From Microthrixaceae bacterium (GTDB lineage: Bacteria; Actinomycetota; Acidimicrobiia; Acidimicrobiales; Microtrichaceae), in NCBI GenBank assembly GCA_020637215.1, contig JACJWI010000008.1, positions 84,466-148,465 of the forward strand: 64,000 nucleotides of DNA. The letters are read 5' to 3'. Below the pieces are notes generated by a model that worked only from the letters and a program-made list of their open reading frames with translations, ran no database searches and was not told the origin of the DNA. How positions within the stretch are numbered: position 1 is the first letter of the stretch; each line of letters starts with the position of its first letter. A program made the translations under genes and the position numbers. Positions 31,967 through 39,732 of this stretch are shown piece by piece.

Positions 31967-33289
31967 ATGACCCTGACGCCAGACCTCTCCCCCGCACCCC
32001 AGCGACGGCCGGACGCCGGCGAGGTCGACCTGTTGGACCTCGACCGCTGGGCCGCCGAGGGACCGCCCCACGACTGGTTCGCGCGCAAGCGTGCCGAGTC
32101 GCCGGTGTGGCGACACCCCGGACCCGACGGCACCCGGGGGTTCTGGGTCGTGTCGGACCACGAGCACGTCACCGCCCTGGGTCGCTGCCCGCACGTGATG
32201 TCCTCCGACGAGGACAACGGCGGCATCGTCGGCCTCGGACCCGGCGACGAGCTCCAGGCGGCGTTCGACGCGTCGAACGCCGAGCTGGCGGCCATCGGCC
32301 TGCACGACAACGACGCCAAGATGCTGCTGAGCCTGGACCCGCCCGAGCACACCCAGAACCGCAAGGTGCTCAACCGCGAGTTCACCCCCGGCGCCATCGG
32401 GTCGCTCGAACCCGCCGTGCGCGAGCTCGCCGGAACTCTGCTGGACGCGGTGGACCGGGCCCGGGGCGTCGGCGACGACGTCGTCGACTTCACCACCGAG
32501 GTGGCCATGCCCCTGCCCATGCAGGTGATCGGCGACCTCCTCGGCGCACCGCGCCACACCCACCGGGACCTGCTCCGGTGGAGCAACGAGGCGGTGACGG
32601 GCACCGACCCCGAGTACCTGTCGCCGGGCGGGTCCCAACTCGCGGCGGCTGCGCAGCTGGCCCAGCTGTTCACCACCATGCAGATCGAGCGGCAGTCCGA
32701 GCCCACCGACGACCTGGTGTCGAAGTTGATCGCCGCCGAGATCGACGGCGAGCCCCTCTCGCAGCTGCGCTTCATCATGTACCTGCTCCTGCTGGTCACG
32801 GCCGGCAACGAGACCACCCGCAACGCCATGAGCCACGGCGTGTGGGCGTTCGCCGAGCACCCCGAGCAGTGGGACCGCCTCCGCGAGGACCCGTCCTTGC
32901 TGTCCGGCGCGGTCGAAGAGGTCCTGCGCTGGGCCAGCCCGCTGCTCTACTTCCGCCGCAACGCGGTGGAGGACGTCGAGGTGGCCGGGCAGCTCGTCCG
33001 AGCCGGCGACATCGTCAGCCTCTGGTACGTGTCGGCCAACCGCGACGAGTCGGTGTTCGACGACTCGTTCACCTTCGACATCGGCCGCTCCCCCAACCAC
33101 CACGCCGCGTTCGGCGGCGGCGGTCCGCACTTCTGCCTGGGGGCCAGCCTGGCGCGGCTCGAGCTACGGGTCCTGTTCGAGTCGATGCTCGAGCGCTACT
33201 CCCGCATCGAGCTGGCAGGCCCGCCCGACCGGCTGCGCGGCAACTTCCTGCACGGCGTCAAGCACCTGCCGGTCCGCCTGCGCTCGTAG
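31967..33289 (+). CDS. Cytochrome P450 (CYP125/CYP124-like)
   Basis: This complete 440-residue P450 has the oxygen-binding I-helix LVTAGNETTRNAMSHG, the K-helix E-x-x-R (EEVLRW) and the haem loop FGGGGPHFCLGASLAR. The ASPLLYFRRNA stretch resembles the actinobacterial steroid C26/C27 hydroxylase families. It would use NADPH-derived electrons through a ferredoxin; the TrxR-FNR fusion at 15.8 kb is a possible source. The ATG at 31967 follows CCGGAGGCCTC. A double TetR gene starts 2 bp after the stop, so it probably regulates this gene. Confidence 0.9.
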   Translation: MTLTPDLSPAPQRRPDAGEVDLLDLDRWAAEGPPHDWFARKRAESPVWRHPGPDGTRGFWVVSDHEHVTALGRCPHVMSSDEDNGGIVGLGPGDELQAAFDASNAELAAIGLHDNDAKMLLSLDPPEHTQNRKVLNREFTPGAIGSLEPAVRELAGTLLDAVDRARGVGDDVVDFTTEVAMPLPMQVIGDLLGAPRHTHRDLLRWSNEAVTGTDPEYLSPGGSQLAAAAQLAQLFTTMQIERQSEPTDDLVSKLIAAEIDGEPLSQLRFIMYLLLLVTAGNETTRNAMSHGVWAFAEHPEQWDRLREDPSLLSGAVEEVLRWASPLLYFRRNAVEDVEVAGQLVRAGDIVSLWYVSANRDESVFDDSFTFDIGRSPNHHAAFGGGGPHFCLGASLARLELRVLFESMLERYSRIELAGPPDRLRGNFLHGVKHLPVRLRS

Positions 33290-33291
33290 CG

Positions 33292-34458
33292 ATGGCGGCG
33301 ACGCACGCTCGACGTCCCGGGGACCGACGCGACCAGATCCTGGACGCGGCGGCCGAGGCGTTCGGTCGCCGCGGCTTCGACGGGGTGACCGTCGCCGAGC
33401 TGGCCGAGTCCGTCGGCGTCACCGCGCCGGCCCTGTACCGACACTTCGGAGCGAAGGACCAGATCCTCTCCGCGGTCACCACCGGGACCCTCGATCGCCT
33501 GGTCGTCGTCGCCGAGTCCCACATCGGTGTCGACGGACTGGACCAGCTGACCCGGGACCTGACCACCGAGGTGCTCGACCGACCCTGGCAGGTGGTGGCC
33601 TACCTCCGGGAACGGCACCGTTGGGCTGCCGACACCACCCGACCCACCCAGCGGGAGGTCGAGCTGTTCGGCGCCATCGACCAGGTCATCGATCGGGCGG
33701 TGGCCGGCCTCACCGCCGGCGATCGCCGATGTCGGATGATCGCCATGGTCGGCGTGCTGCGCGGCGTCGCCGAGCGTGCCCCCCGTCTGAGCCGACCCGC
33801 CGCGGACGCCTTCATCGCCGACGCCGTCACCGCGGTGCTGCGCGCCGCCCCGGTCCGCGCGATCAACCCGGGTCGGCTCCACCCGTCGAACGCCGCGACC
33901 TGGCGCCTTCCTCCGTCACCACGCGAGCGCATCCTCGCCGCCGCCCTCCCCCTGTTCCGCTCCCGAGGGTTCGACGGGGTGGGCATCGGCGAGATCGGCG
34001 ACCACGCCGGAGTCGGCGCCAGCAACGTCTCCCGCTACTTCGGCTCCAAGGAGGAGGTTCTGGTCGACATCTACGACCGCGTCGGAGCCAGGGTGGAGGT
34101 CGCCGTGGATGACGCCGTCGCCTCCGCGTCGGACGCCGACCACGCGCTCCAGAACCTGCTCGAGGCCTACACCGAAGTCGCCTTCGGTGCCGCGGATCTG
34201 GTGGTGGTCGTGGGCGAGAACCGCGGGGCGCTGCCGCGGAACGAGATCGCCCGCCTCCGACGACGGGACCGTCGGGTCGCCGACATCTGGCGGGGGGTCA
34301 TCGCCGCGCTGCGACCCGAGCTCCGGCCCGTCGAGACCACCACGGTCGTCGCCGGCGTCATCGCCCTGGTCAACAGCTTCCCCCGCCACGAACCCGACGC
34401 CCTGCCCGACCCGTCAGCGGTCGTGCCACTGGCCCGCGCCTTCGTCGGGGCCGGGTGA
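33292..34458 (+). CDS. Double TetR-family regulator
   Basis: This 388-residue protein holds two complete TetR units. Unit 1 has the helix-turn-helix DQILDAAAEAFGRRGFDGVT and TAPALYRHFGAKDQIL (residues about 12-60). Unit 2 repeats it as ERILAAALPLFRSRGFDGVG and GASNVSRYFGSKEEVL (about 212-260), each followed by its own ligand/dimer domain. A single chain can therefore act as a pseudo-dimer. This architecture is known among actinobacterial lipid/steroid regulators. It directly follows the P450 gene and is probably cotranscribed with it. Confidence 0.9.
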   Translation: MAATHARRPGDRRDQILDAAAEAFGRRGFDGVTVAELAESVGVTAPALYRHFGAKDQILSAVTTGTLDRLVVVAESHIGVDGLDQLTRDLTTEVLDRPWQVVAYLRERHRWAADTTRPTQREVELFGAIDQVIDRAVAGLTAGDRRCRMIAMVGVLRGVAERAPRLSRPAADAFIADAVTAVLRAAPVRAINPGRLHPSNAATWRLPPSPRERILAAALPLFRSRGFDGVGIGEIGDHAGVGASNVSRYFGSKEEVLVDIYDRVGARVEVAVDDAVASASDADHALQNLLEAYTEVAFGAADLVVVVGENRGALPRNEIARLRRRDRRVADIWRGVIAALRPELRPVETTTVVAGVIALVNSFPRHEPDALPDPSAVVPLARAFVGAG

Positions 34459-34486
34459 GCCGGACTGGACGCGCCCTCGCCGGGTC

Positions 34487-34843
34487 TCAGCCCTCGAGGG
34501 CGGCGCGGACCTGGGCCAACCGGTCAGCGACGATCGTGCAGTTGACCCAGCGGCCGACCTTCTCCTTGGTGATCAGCCCCGCGTCGGCCAGCACCGACAG
34601 GTGGTGCGAGACGGTGGGTTGGCTCTTGCCGACCGGCTCCTCCAGATCGCAGCTGCAGGCCGTGGCGTTCGGAGCGGCGGCGATCAGCGACAGCAGCTGC
34701 AACCGGACCGGATCGGCGAGCGCCTTGAACACCGCGGCCAGCTCGACCGCGTCGGTGGGGTCGAGGGGCTCGGCGAGCAGCGCTGGACAGCACTCGGCCG
34801 TCTCATCTGACCGAACGGTGAGGGGCGTGGTGTTCGTCGCCAT
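34487..34843 (-). CDS. ArsR-family metalloregulator
   Basis: This 118-residue winged-helix protein has a Cys pair near the N-terminus (ECCPALL) and the alpha-3 segment NATACSCDLEEPVGKSQPTV. The ACSC in the first half of the recognition region is the metal(loid)-binding signature of arsenic-type regulators. SQPTVSHHLSVLADAGLI is the DNA-reading helix. No arsB/arsC gene is adjacent; it may act elsewhere or on itself. Starts at 34843, 34864 or 34888 are possible; none has an ideal ribosome-binding site. A 34-bp palindrome sits directly upstream. Confidence 0.85.
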   Translation of the reverse strand: MATNTTPLTVRSDETAECCPALLAEPLDPTDAVELAAVFKALADPVRLQLLSLIAAAPNATACSCDLEEPVGKSQPTVSHHLSVLADAGLITKEKVGRWVNCTIVADRLAQVRAALEG

Positions 34844-34863
34844 GGTCGACACCCGGATTCCCA

Positions 34864-34897
34864 TGACTCCTGGTGCCACAGGTGGCACCAGGAGTCA
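34864..34897. promoter_or_regulatory. 34-bp palindrome between lipoprotein 3' end and arsR
   Basis: The sequence is a perfect inverted repeat with 16-bp arms (TGACTCCTGGTGCCAC and complement) and a two-base centre. It lies 18 bp downstream of the lipoprotein stop (34915) and just upstream of arsR on the same strand. It could be the lipoprotein terminator, the ArsR operator, or another member of the gene-end palindromes seen in this window. Confidence 0.6.
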
Positions 34898-34914
34898 CGG
34901 AAATCGAACCGGAC

Positions 34915-35526
34915 CTACCCTGCGTCGGCGGGGGCGTTCAGGAGGATGTCGATGCCCTGGTAGTTGCTCGACAGGGTCTTCCCGTCCGGCGACAGATAAC
35001 CCTGCAGCGGAACGTTGTTGAAGGTCATGTTGACGACCTCGCAGCTCACGGTTCCCGAAAAGCCCTGCACGCCGTAGCCCAGCGAGGTGAGATCGATCGT
35101 CCCGTAGAACAACGAGCCGGACACCGACACGTCGGCCGACAGGTTCATCGGCCCGGTCCAGATTCCGGGTCGCATGGGCGGGCACGGGATGATCGCGATG
35201 CTCCGCTGGACACGGGGTGACGGATCGTGGGTGGCGTCACCGGGCTGATCGGCGTTGAGAACGCAGGTGCCCAGCGAGTTGAAGCTGACGACGCCGCCCA
35301 CGAACGTGCATCCGGTGCTCGACGCATCGAGCGTGATCGTGACCGGCATGCCCGAGGTGTCGGTCGCGGTCGGCGTGAAGGTACGCCCGATGTACGAGAA
35401 CGACGGAGCGTTGAAGATGATCCCGCGGTACGGCGGCGGTTCGGGTGCGCACGAGGCGAGGAGGCCGATGGCCCCCAGCACCAGCAGCGGTGCACCGAGA
35501 AGGCGGACACGTGACGACTTCGACAT
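34915..35526 (-). CDS. Lipoprotein of unknown function
   Basis: The product has 203 residues with a lipobox LLASC (Cys about 26) followed by a Pro-rich linker. Two beta-rich domains follow: the first (FSYIGRTFTPTATDTSGMPVTITLDASS) resembles an MBG-like fold with paired Cys, the second a lipid-binding-like sheet. The start is preceded by AGGGGGAATCC. No specific family is recognised. It is divergent from the membrane-protein operon at 35665. Confidence 0.65.
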   Translation of the reverse strand: MSKSSRVRLLGAPLLVLGAIGLLASCAPEPPPYRGIIFNAPSFSYIGRTFTPTATDTSGMPVTITLDASSTGCTFVGGVVSFNSLGTCVLNADQPGDATHDPSPRVQRSIAIIPCPPMRPGIWTGPMNLSADVSVSGSLFYGTIDLTSLGYGVQGFSGTVSCEVVNMTFNNVPLQGYLSPDGKTLSSNYQGIDILLNAPADAG

Positions 35527-35664
35527 TGGATTCCCCCTACGGCCAGGTGCGCTCAACGTAGCAGTCGACGAGGTGGCGGACGGGGTGAAACGTGAACATC
35601 CCTCAGTCCCCGTCGGCCGCCGCACCGACGAGGTCGCGTGCACCCCGCAGTAGCGTCACCTCCG

Positions 35665-36078
35665 ATGGCCGCGGCGCTCCCCCTCCAGGTCGACATCGAG
35701 GTCGAGCAGGGTGTCAGCGTCTTCGGTGGACCCGGGGCGACCGCCGTCGCCGTCCTGTTGCTCCTGATCATCGCGGTGTCGTTGTGGCGAGTGTTCGACA
35801 AAATGGGCCAACCCGGCTGGACCGGTGCGGTGCCCATCGTGAACTTCGTCTCGATCGCGGCGCTTGCCGGCCGGCCGTGGTGGATCGGGCTGCTGCCCAT
35901 CGTCCCGTGCATCGGACTGATCGCTGTCGTCCTTCTGTGCCGTGACCTGGCCCGGATGTTCGGCCACGGCGTCCTGTTCACCATCGGCCTGGTGCTGCTG
36001 CCCTTCGTGTTCCTTCCGATCCTGGCGTTCTCCCCTCGGGAGCACTACCAGGGTCCGACGGTGCGGGTGTTCGGATGA
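35665..36078 (+). CDS. DUF5684-type small membrane protein
   Basis: This 137-residue protein has three to four hydrophobic segments and the diagnostic FDKMGQPGWTGAVPIVNFVS, a motif shared by small signal-peptidase-adjacent membrane proteins (DUF5684). GRPWWIGLLPIVPCIG follows. It has no signal cleavage site. Its stop overlaps the next start (ATGA, 36075-36078). This suggests an operon with the two phosphoesterase-like membrane proteins downstream. Confidence 0.75.
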   Translation: MAAALPLQVDIEVEQGVSVFGGPGATAVAVLLLLIIAVSLWRVFDKMGQPGWTGAVPIVNFVSIAALAGRPWWIGLLPIVPCIGLIAVVLLCRDLARMFGHGVLFTIGLVLLPFVFLPILAFSPREHYQGPTVRVFG

Positions 36079-37418
36079 CCGGCAAACGCCGGGCCGGCTC
36101 CCGGACGTGGCTGCGCTGGGCCGGAGTGCTGGCCGTCGCTCTGATCGGAGCCGGAATCGGAGCGTCCCTCCTCGGACGGACGACGGTGAGCACGCCGGTG
36201 GGAGATGTGGAGCTGACCAGCCGACCGGCGCTGCGAGGTGGGGCCACGCTGAGCCTGGCCCCGCTGGGATCGGTCGACCTGCCGAGCGCCGGGCCGATGC
36301 GCCTGCAGGCACGGCTGGTCGCGTTGGACGACGAGCTGCTGGTGCGCGCCGGCCGTGGACTCGCCCGCGGTGAGCAGCCGGTCCCCGCGAGCGAGGCCGC
36401 TCGGATCGAGGACGAGGTCGCGTCCCAGATCGTCGACTCCGTCGGTCCCCTCGTGCTCCGGACCGTCGCGGGAGGCCTCATCGGAGCCGCTCTGCTGACC
36501 CTCCTGGTCTACCGCGCTCGACGGGAGGCGATCGTCGGAGCCGCCGTCGGAGCGGTGAGCGTCGTGGCGCTGTGCACCGTGGCCTTCACGAGCATCCCCG
36601 ACGGCGTGGACGATGCTCAGGTCAACGGGGCGATCGGCCTGCTCCCCCAGGCCGATCCGGGTCTCATCGAAGGTGCCGAAGGGGTGCAGGACTACATCGG
36701 CAAGACCTTCCGCAACATCGAGGGCCTCTACACGGGCTACGTCCGGTCCGTCGCCGCCGGGCGGATCGCCCGGACCTCGGACCGGGTGATCGCGGTGAGC
36801 GGCGCCCCCTCCGAGGACGCGATGCGTCGCGTGGCGGTGCTCGCCGACAGCCAGGGTGCCAAGGGCGTCCTGTGGATCGTGACCGACCGGCCCGGCGCAG
36901 GATCAGAGGCAGGATCCGATGCCGAGCCCGGCGACGAACCCGACGAGAGCTCCGAGCCCGACGAGCGATCGGGGCCCGACGACGAGGGCGGTGCAGGGGA
37001 CCCGACCGCTCTGGGCTCCGGTTCCGAGGTGCCCGTCGTGTTCATCGGGCCGGACACCGCTGCGGGCTTCCAGTTCCTGGATCGCTTCCCGGTGCTGGTG
37101 CTGGGCTCCGACGGCACCCTTCCGGCCGGGTCGACATCCGGGTCGCTCGACGATGCCGCGCTCGTCGTCGACCCGAAAGGATCCGAGGTGCCCTCCGACA
37201 TCTCGCGACCCGGCGTGAGCACCGGGAAGCGCCCCTCGGCCCGCGGGGCCGGGCTGACCGACGCGTCCGGAACGGTCCGGGTCACGACCGGCACGATCGA
37301 CGACGATCGCCTGGAGGCGGTGGTGATCAGCTACGGCCGCAACGGCCCCGACATCGTCCAGGCCCAGCTCGTCACCGTCGCGAACGGCGACATCGCCGTG
37401 ACCAGGGTGCTGCGATGA
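36075..37418 (+). CDS. Membrane protein, paralogue of downstream phosphoesterase lacking catalytic motifs
   Basis: The product has 447 residues with an N-terminal transmembrane helix (about 14-32), a short outer domain (GATLSLAPLGSVDLPSAGPM) and a second helix pair (about 131-175). It then has IGKTFRNIEGLYTGYVRS and a C-terminal region. The N-terminal half is clearly paralogous to the next gene (VTLDLAPLGQVEIA, then TEATTDLYAGLFG). The C-terminal half lacks DxH, GNHD and GHTH, so it looks like a degenerate phosphoesterase. A Ser/Asp/Glu-rich linker lies at about 275-310. It is coupled by ATGA overlaps on both sides. Confidence 0.6.
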   Translation: MTGKRRAGSRTWLRWAGVLAVALIGAGIGASLLGRTTVSTPVGDVELTSRPALRGGATLSLAPLGSVDLPSAGPMRLQARLVALDDELLVRAGRGLARGEQPVPASEAARIEDEVASQIVDSVGPLVLRTVAGGLIGAALLTLLVYRARREAIVGAAVGAVSVVALCTVAFTSIPDGVDDAQVNGAIGLLPQADPGLIEGAEGVQDYIGKTFRNIEGLYTGYVRSVAAGRIARTSDRVIAVSGAPSEDAMRRVAVLADSQGAKGVLWIVTDRPGAGSEAGSDAEPGDEPDESSEPDERSGPDDEGGAGDPTALGSGSEVPVVFIGPDTAAGFQFLDRFPVLVLGSDGTLPAGSTSGSLDDAALVVDPKGSEVPSDISRPGVSTGKRPSARGAGLTDASGTVRVTTGTIDDDRLEAVVISYGRNGPDIVQAQLVTVANGDIAVTRVLR

Positions 37419-38872
37419 ACGACGACCCGACGCCTGGTGCCGACGGGCCGGCCGACCCGTTGATCCCCCGCTCCGCCCTGCGTTCCGCGGCGCTGACGAC
37501 CGTGCTCGCGCTCGTCGGGGCGACCGTCGCGCTGTGGCTGATCGGACCGGTCCGGGTCGCGGTCGGACCGGTGACCACCGGCGTGTCGGTGACGCCCGCA
37601 CTCGGCGGCCCGGTCACCCTCGACCTCGCGCCGCTCGGGCAGGTGGAGATCGCGCCCACCTACGCCCCGATCCGGCTCCGGGCCGAGGTGGCGGACCTCG
37701 ACCCCGCCGCGGTCAGCGACGTCGTCACCAAGGGGCGCGCTCCGGAGCTCGACCTGGGATCCACCCTGCCCCGGACCCTGATCGGAGCGATCGTCACCTA
37801 CGTCGGCGTCGCCGCGCTCGGCGCGGGCCTGGTCGCCGGCATCGGACGCCGCAGCTGGCGACACGGGGTAGCCGGCGCCTGCATCCCGTTCCTGGCGCTC
37901 AGCGCCTGCGCCTGGATCGGCCTGTTCACCCTGAACGTCGACGAGCTGGCCGACACCCGCACGACCGGCGTGCTCGGTCTCGTCCCCGACGGCGCCGCGA
38001 ACGCCGCGCAGTTCTTCGACGACCGGGACCGGTTCGCCGACAACGTCGCCGCCAACACCGAGGCGACGACCGATCTGTACGCCGGCCTGTTCGGGATGGC
38101 GGACCCCGATCACCCCGACGTGGTCCGGATCCTCCACATCAGCGACCTGCACCTCAACTCCGCCGCGCTGGCCTTCGCCGGCCGGCTGGCGACGACCTTC
38201 GACGTCGACGTCGTCGCCAACACCGGCGACGACGCCGACTGGGGCAGCGACGTCGAGTCCGAGATCCTCGGCGGCCCGGTCGGCCTCGACGTGCCGTACC
38301 TGTGGGTGCGCGGCAACCACGACACGGCCGTCACCCAGACCGCCAACGCCGGTGAGGGCGCCGTGGTGCTCGACGGCACCGAGACGACCGTCGACGACCT
38401 GGTGTTCTTCGGGGTCGGCGACCCCACGTTCTCACCCAAGCTGGACAAGGCGGTGGTCAAGGAGGGTCAGACCGCGTTCAAGCAGCGGTGGTCGACCGAG
38501 ACGATGCTGCCGCTGCTCGCGGCCCAACCTCAGCGGCCGGATGTGGTGATGACCCACGACCCGGCGATGACCGATGCCATCGAGCCCAAGCCGCCGCTGC
38601 GCCTGGCCGGCCACACCCACAAGCTGAAGGTGTCGGGAGGGACCAACCCCGACGGCACGCCGTGGGTGCTCGTCGTGAACGGATCGACCGGAGGAGCGGG
38701 CCTGCGGGTGCTCGACCGCAAGGAGGAGAACCCGATGAGCGCGGTGATCATCACCGTCGACCGGCAGACCAAGCAGGCGCTCTACCTCGACGAGTTCACC
38801 TACCGGCCACTGGTCGACCAGACCTTCAAGGTCCGGCGCATCGACCTGCGGAACCTCGACCCCGCCGACTGA
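37415..38872 (+). CDS. Membrane-anchored calcineurin-like metallophosphoesterase
   Basis: The product has 485 residues. The N-terminal about 230 residues contain three hydrophobic segments. The catalytic domain follows with ISDLHLNS (D-x-H), NTGDDADWG, RGNHDTA, MTHDP and AGHTHKL, the complete five-motif set for a two-metal phosphoesterase. It may cleave a nucleotide, phospholipid or UDP-linked substrate near the membrane. The C-terminus DLRNLDPAD is nearly identical at DNA level to the end of the vapC gene 750 bp downstream, and this shared stretch extends into the palindromes. Confidence 0.85.
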   Translation: MNDDPTPGADGPADPLIPRSALRSAALTTVLALVGATVALWLIGPVRVAVGPVTTGVSVTPALGGPVTLDLAPLGQVEIAPTYAPIRLRAEVADLDPAAVSDVVTKGRAPELDLGSTLPRTLIGAIVTYVGVAALGAGLVAGIGRRSWRHGVAGACIPFLALSACAWIGLFTLNVDELADTRTTGVLGLVPDGAANAAQFFDDRDRFADNVAANTEATTDLYAGLFGMADPDHPDVVRILHISDLHLNSAALAFAGRLATTFDVDVVANTGDDADWGSDVESEILGGPVGLDVPYLWVRGNHDTAVTQTANAGEGAVVLDGTETTVDDLVFFGVGDPTFSPKLDKAVVKEGQTAFKQRWSTETMLPLLAAQPQRPDVVMTHDPAMTDAIEPKPPLRLAGHTHKLKVSGGTNPDGTPWVLVVNGSTGGAGLRVLDRKEENPMSAVIITVDRQTKQALYLDEFTYRPLVDQTFKVRRIDLRNLDPAD

Positions 38873-38964
38873 CCGTCGACCCCGACCCCCCACCCCCGCG
38901 TCCCGTTCTGTTCGTTGGTTCACAACGCTGACGTTGTGAACCAACGAACAGAACGGGACGCGGG
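38843..38964 (+). repeat. Direct repeat 1 bracketing vapBC (gene end plus palindrome)
   Basis: Starting at GACCTGCGGAACCTCGAC, this stretch includes the last nine codons of the phosphoesterase, the C-rich spacer and the family-B palindrome. It matches 39598-39712 with few changes (offset 755). The two copies bracket the vapBC pair, as expected for a tandem duplication or a cassette insertion. Confidence 0.85.
38895..38964. repeat. Family-B palindromic repeat, copy 1
   Basis: Perfect 33-bp arms (starting CCCGCGTCCCGTTCTGTTCG) with a four-base loop CTGA form a 70-bp hairpin. It lies 22 bp after the phosphoesterase stop and 34 bp before vapB. Copies are at 39653-39712 and 52084-52135. It is AT-richer than its surroundings. 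Confidence 0.95.
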
Positions 38965-38977
38965 AACAACTCGAGGG

Positions 38978-39003
38978 TTGCTAGTTATACTTGCTGGTAT
39001 GAC
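38978..39003 (+). promoter_or_regulatory. Direct repeats over vapB start
   Basis: TTGCTAGTTATAC and TTGCTGGTATGAC are adjacent 13-bp repeats (9 of 13 identical) in an AT-rich patch that ends in the vapB ATG. They are probably promoter elements and an autoregulatory operator. Confidence 0.45.
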
Positions 39004-39229
39004 TCACCGGGTGGGTGCCAAGGGACAGGTGGTCATCCCCAAGGAGCTCCGTGATCAACTCGGGATAGAGCCCGGGGACGAGGTCAGCTTCTGGCTCCAC
39101 GACGATCACGTCGCAGTCCGGCCGACAGAGCACCGCCGACCGCTCCGAGGTCGATTCGCGGGATCGCCGCTGATCGCCGAGCTGCAGAGGGAACGAGCCG
39201 ACGACCGCGACCGCGAAGCGGTTCCGTGA
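38999..39229 (+). CDS. AbrB/VapB-type antitoxin
   Basis: This 76-residue SpoVT/AbrB-fold protein reads GAKGQVVIPKELRDQLGI then PGDEVSFWLHDDHVAVRP, the full swapped-hairpin DNA-binding domain. A charged tail (LIAELQRERADDRDREAVP) would wrap the toxin. The gene overlaps the PIN toxin by 4 bp (GTGA). It is the antitoxin of a vapBC pair flanked by family-B palindromes. Confidence 0.9.
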   Translation: MTHRVGAKGQVVIPKELRDQLGIEPGDEVSFWLHDDHVAVRPTEHRRPLRGRFAGSPLIAELQRERADDRDREAVP

Positions 39230-39627
39230 CCGTCGCCCTGGATTCGTGGGCCGTTCTGCGCTTCCTCGAGAACAGCGATCCCGTCGCCAGTGCAGTCAGC
39301 GACCTCCTCGATCGTCAGCGACCCGTCATGTCGTGGATCAACCTCGGAGAGGTCCACTACGTCCTGCGCCGATTGCACGGAGAGGAAGCCGCCGCCGAGA
39401 CGGTGCGTGACATCCGTGACGTCATCGACGTGAGACTCCCCGACGAGAGGCTCGTGATCGACGCTGCTCGCATCAAGGCGGACCATCCGATGGCGTACGC
39501 GGACGCGTTCGCCGCGGCCCTCGCTATGGCCTGCGACGCCACCGTCTGGACTGGCGACCCCGAGCTCCTCGCCCACGAGGCGCCGTGGAGTTGGCGGGAC
39601 CTGCGGAACCTCGACCCCGCCAACTGA
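39226..39627 (+). CDS. PIN-domain toxin (VapC)
   Basis: This 133-residue PIN ribonuclease carries the acidic set: Asp in VALDSWAVLRFL, Glu in NLGEVHYVL, Asp in YADAFAAALA and Asp in VWTGDPELL. It should cut RNA when free of antitoxin. The start is GTG in the overlap. Its last nine codons (DLRNLDPAN) match the end of the phosphoesterase gene upstream. The usual VapC end is close to the preceding APWSWR, so the C-terminus may have been swapped or extended by the bracketing repeat. Confidence 0.9.
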   Translation: MTVALDSWAVLRFLENSDPVASAVSDLLDRQRPVMSWINLGEVHYVLRRLHGEEAAAETVRDIRDVIDVRLPDERLVIDAARIKADHPMAYADAFAAALAMACDATVWTGDPELLAHEAPWSWRDLRNLDPAN

Positions 39628-39712
39628 CCATCGACCCCCGCCCCCTCCCCCGCCCCCGTTCTGTTCGTTGGTTCACATCCCCAGCGTTGTGAACCAACGA
39701 ACAGAACGGGGG
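39598..39712 (+). repeat. Direct repeat 2 bracketing vapBC (gene end plus palindrome)
   Basis: This matches 38843-38964: the same coding end, spacer and family-B palindrome. It provides the vapC stop region. Confidence 0.85.
39653..39712. repeat. Family-B palindromic repeat, copy 2
   Basis: 25-bp perfect arms (CCCCCGTTCTGTTCGTTGG onward) surround the loop TCCCCAGCGT. It lies 25 bp after the vapC stop and 20 bp before the modA start. Confidence 0.95.
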
Positions 39713-39732
39713 TGGGACCTAGTCTCCGGGCG

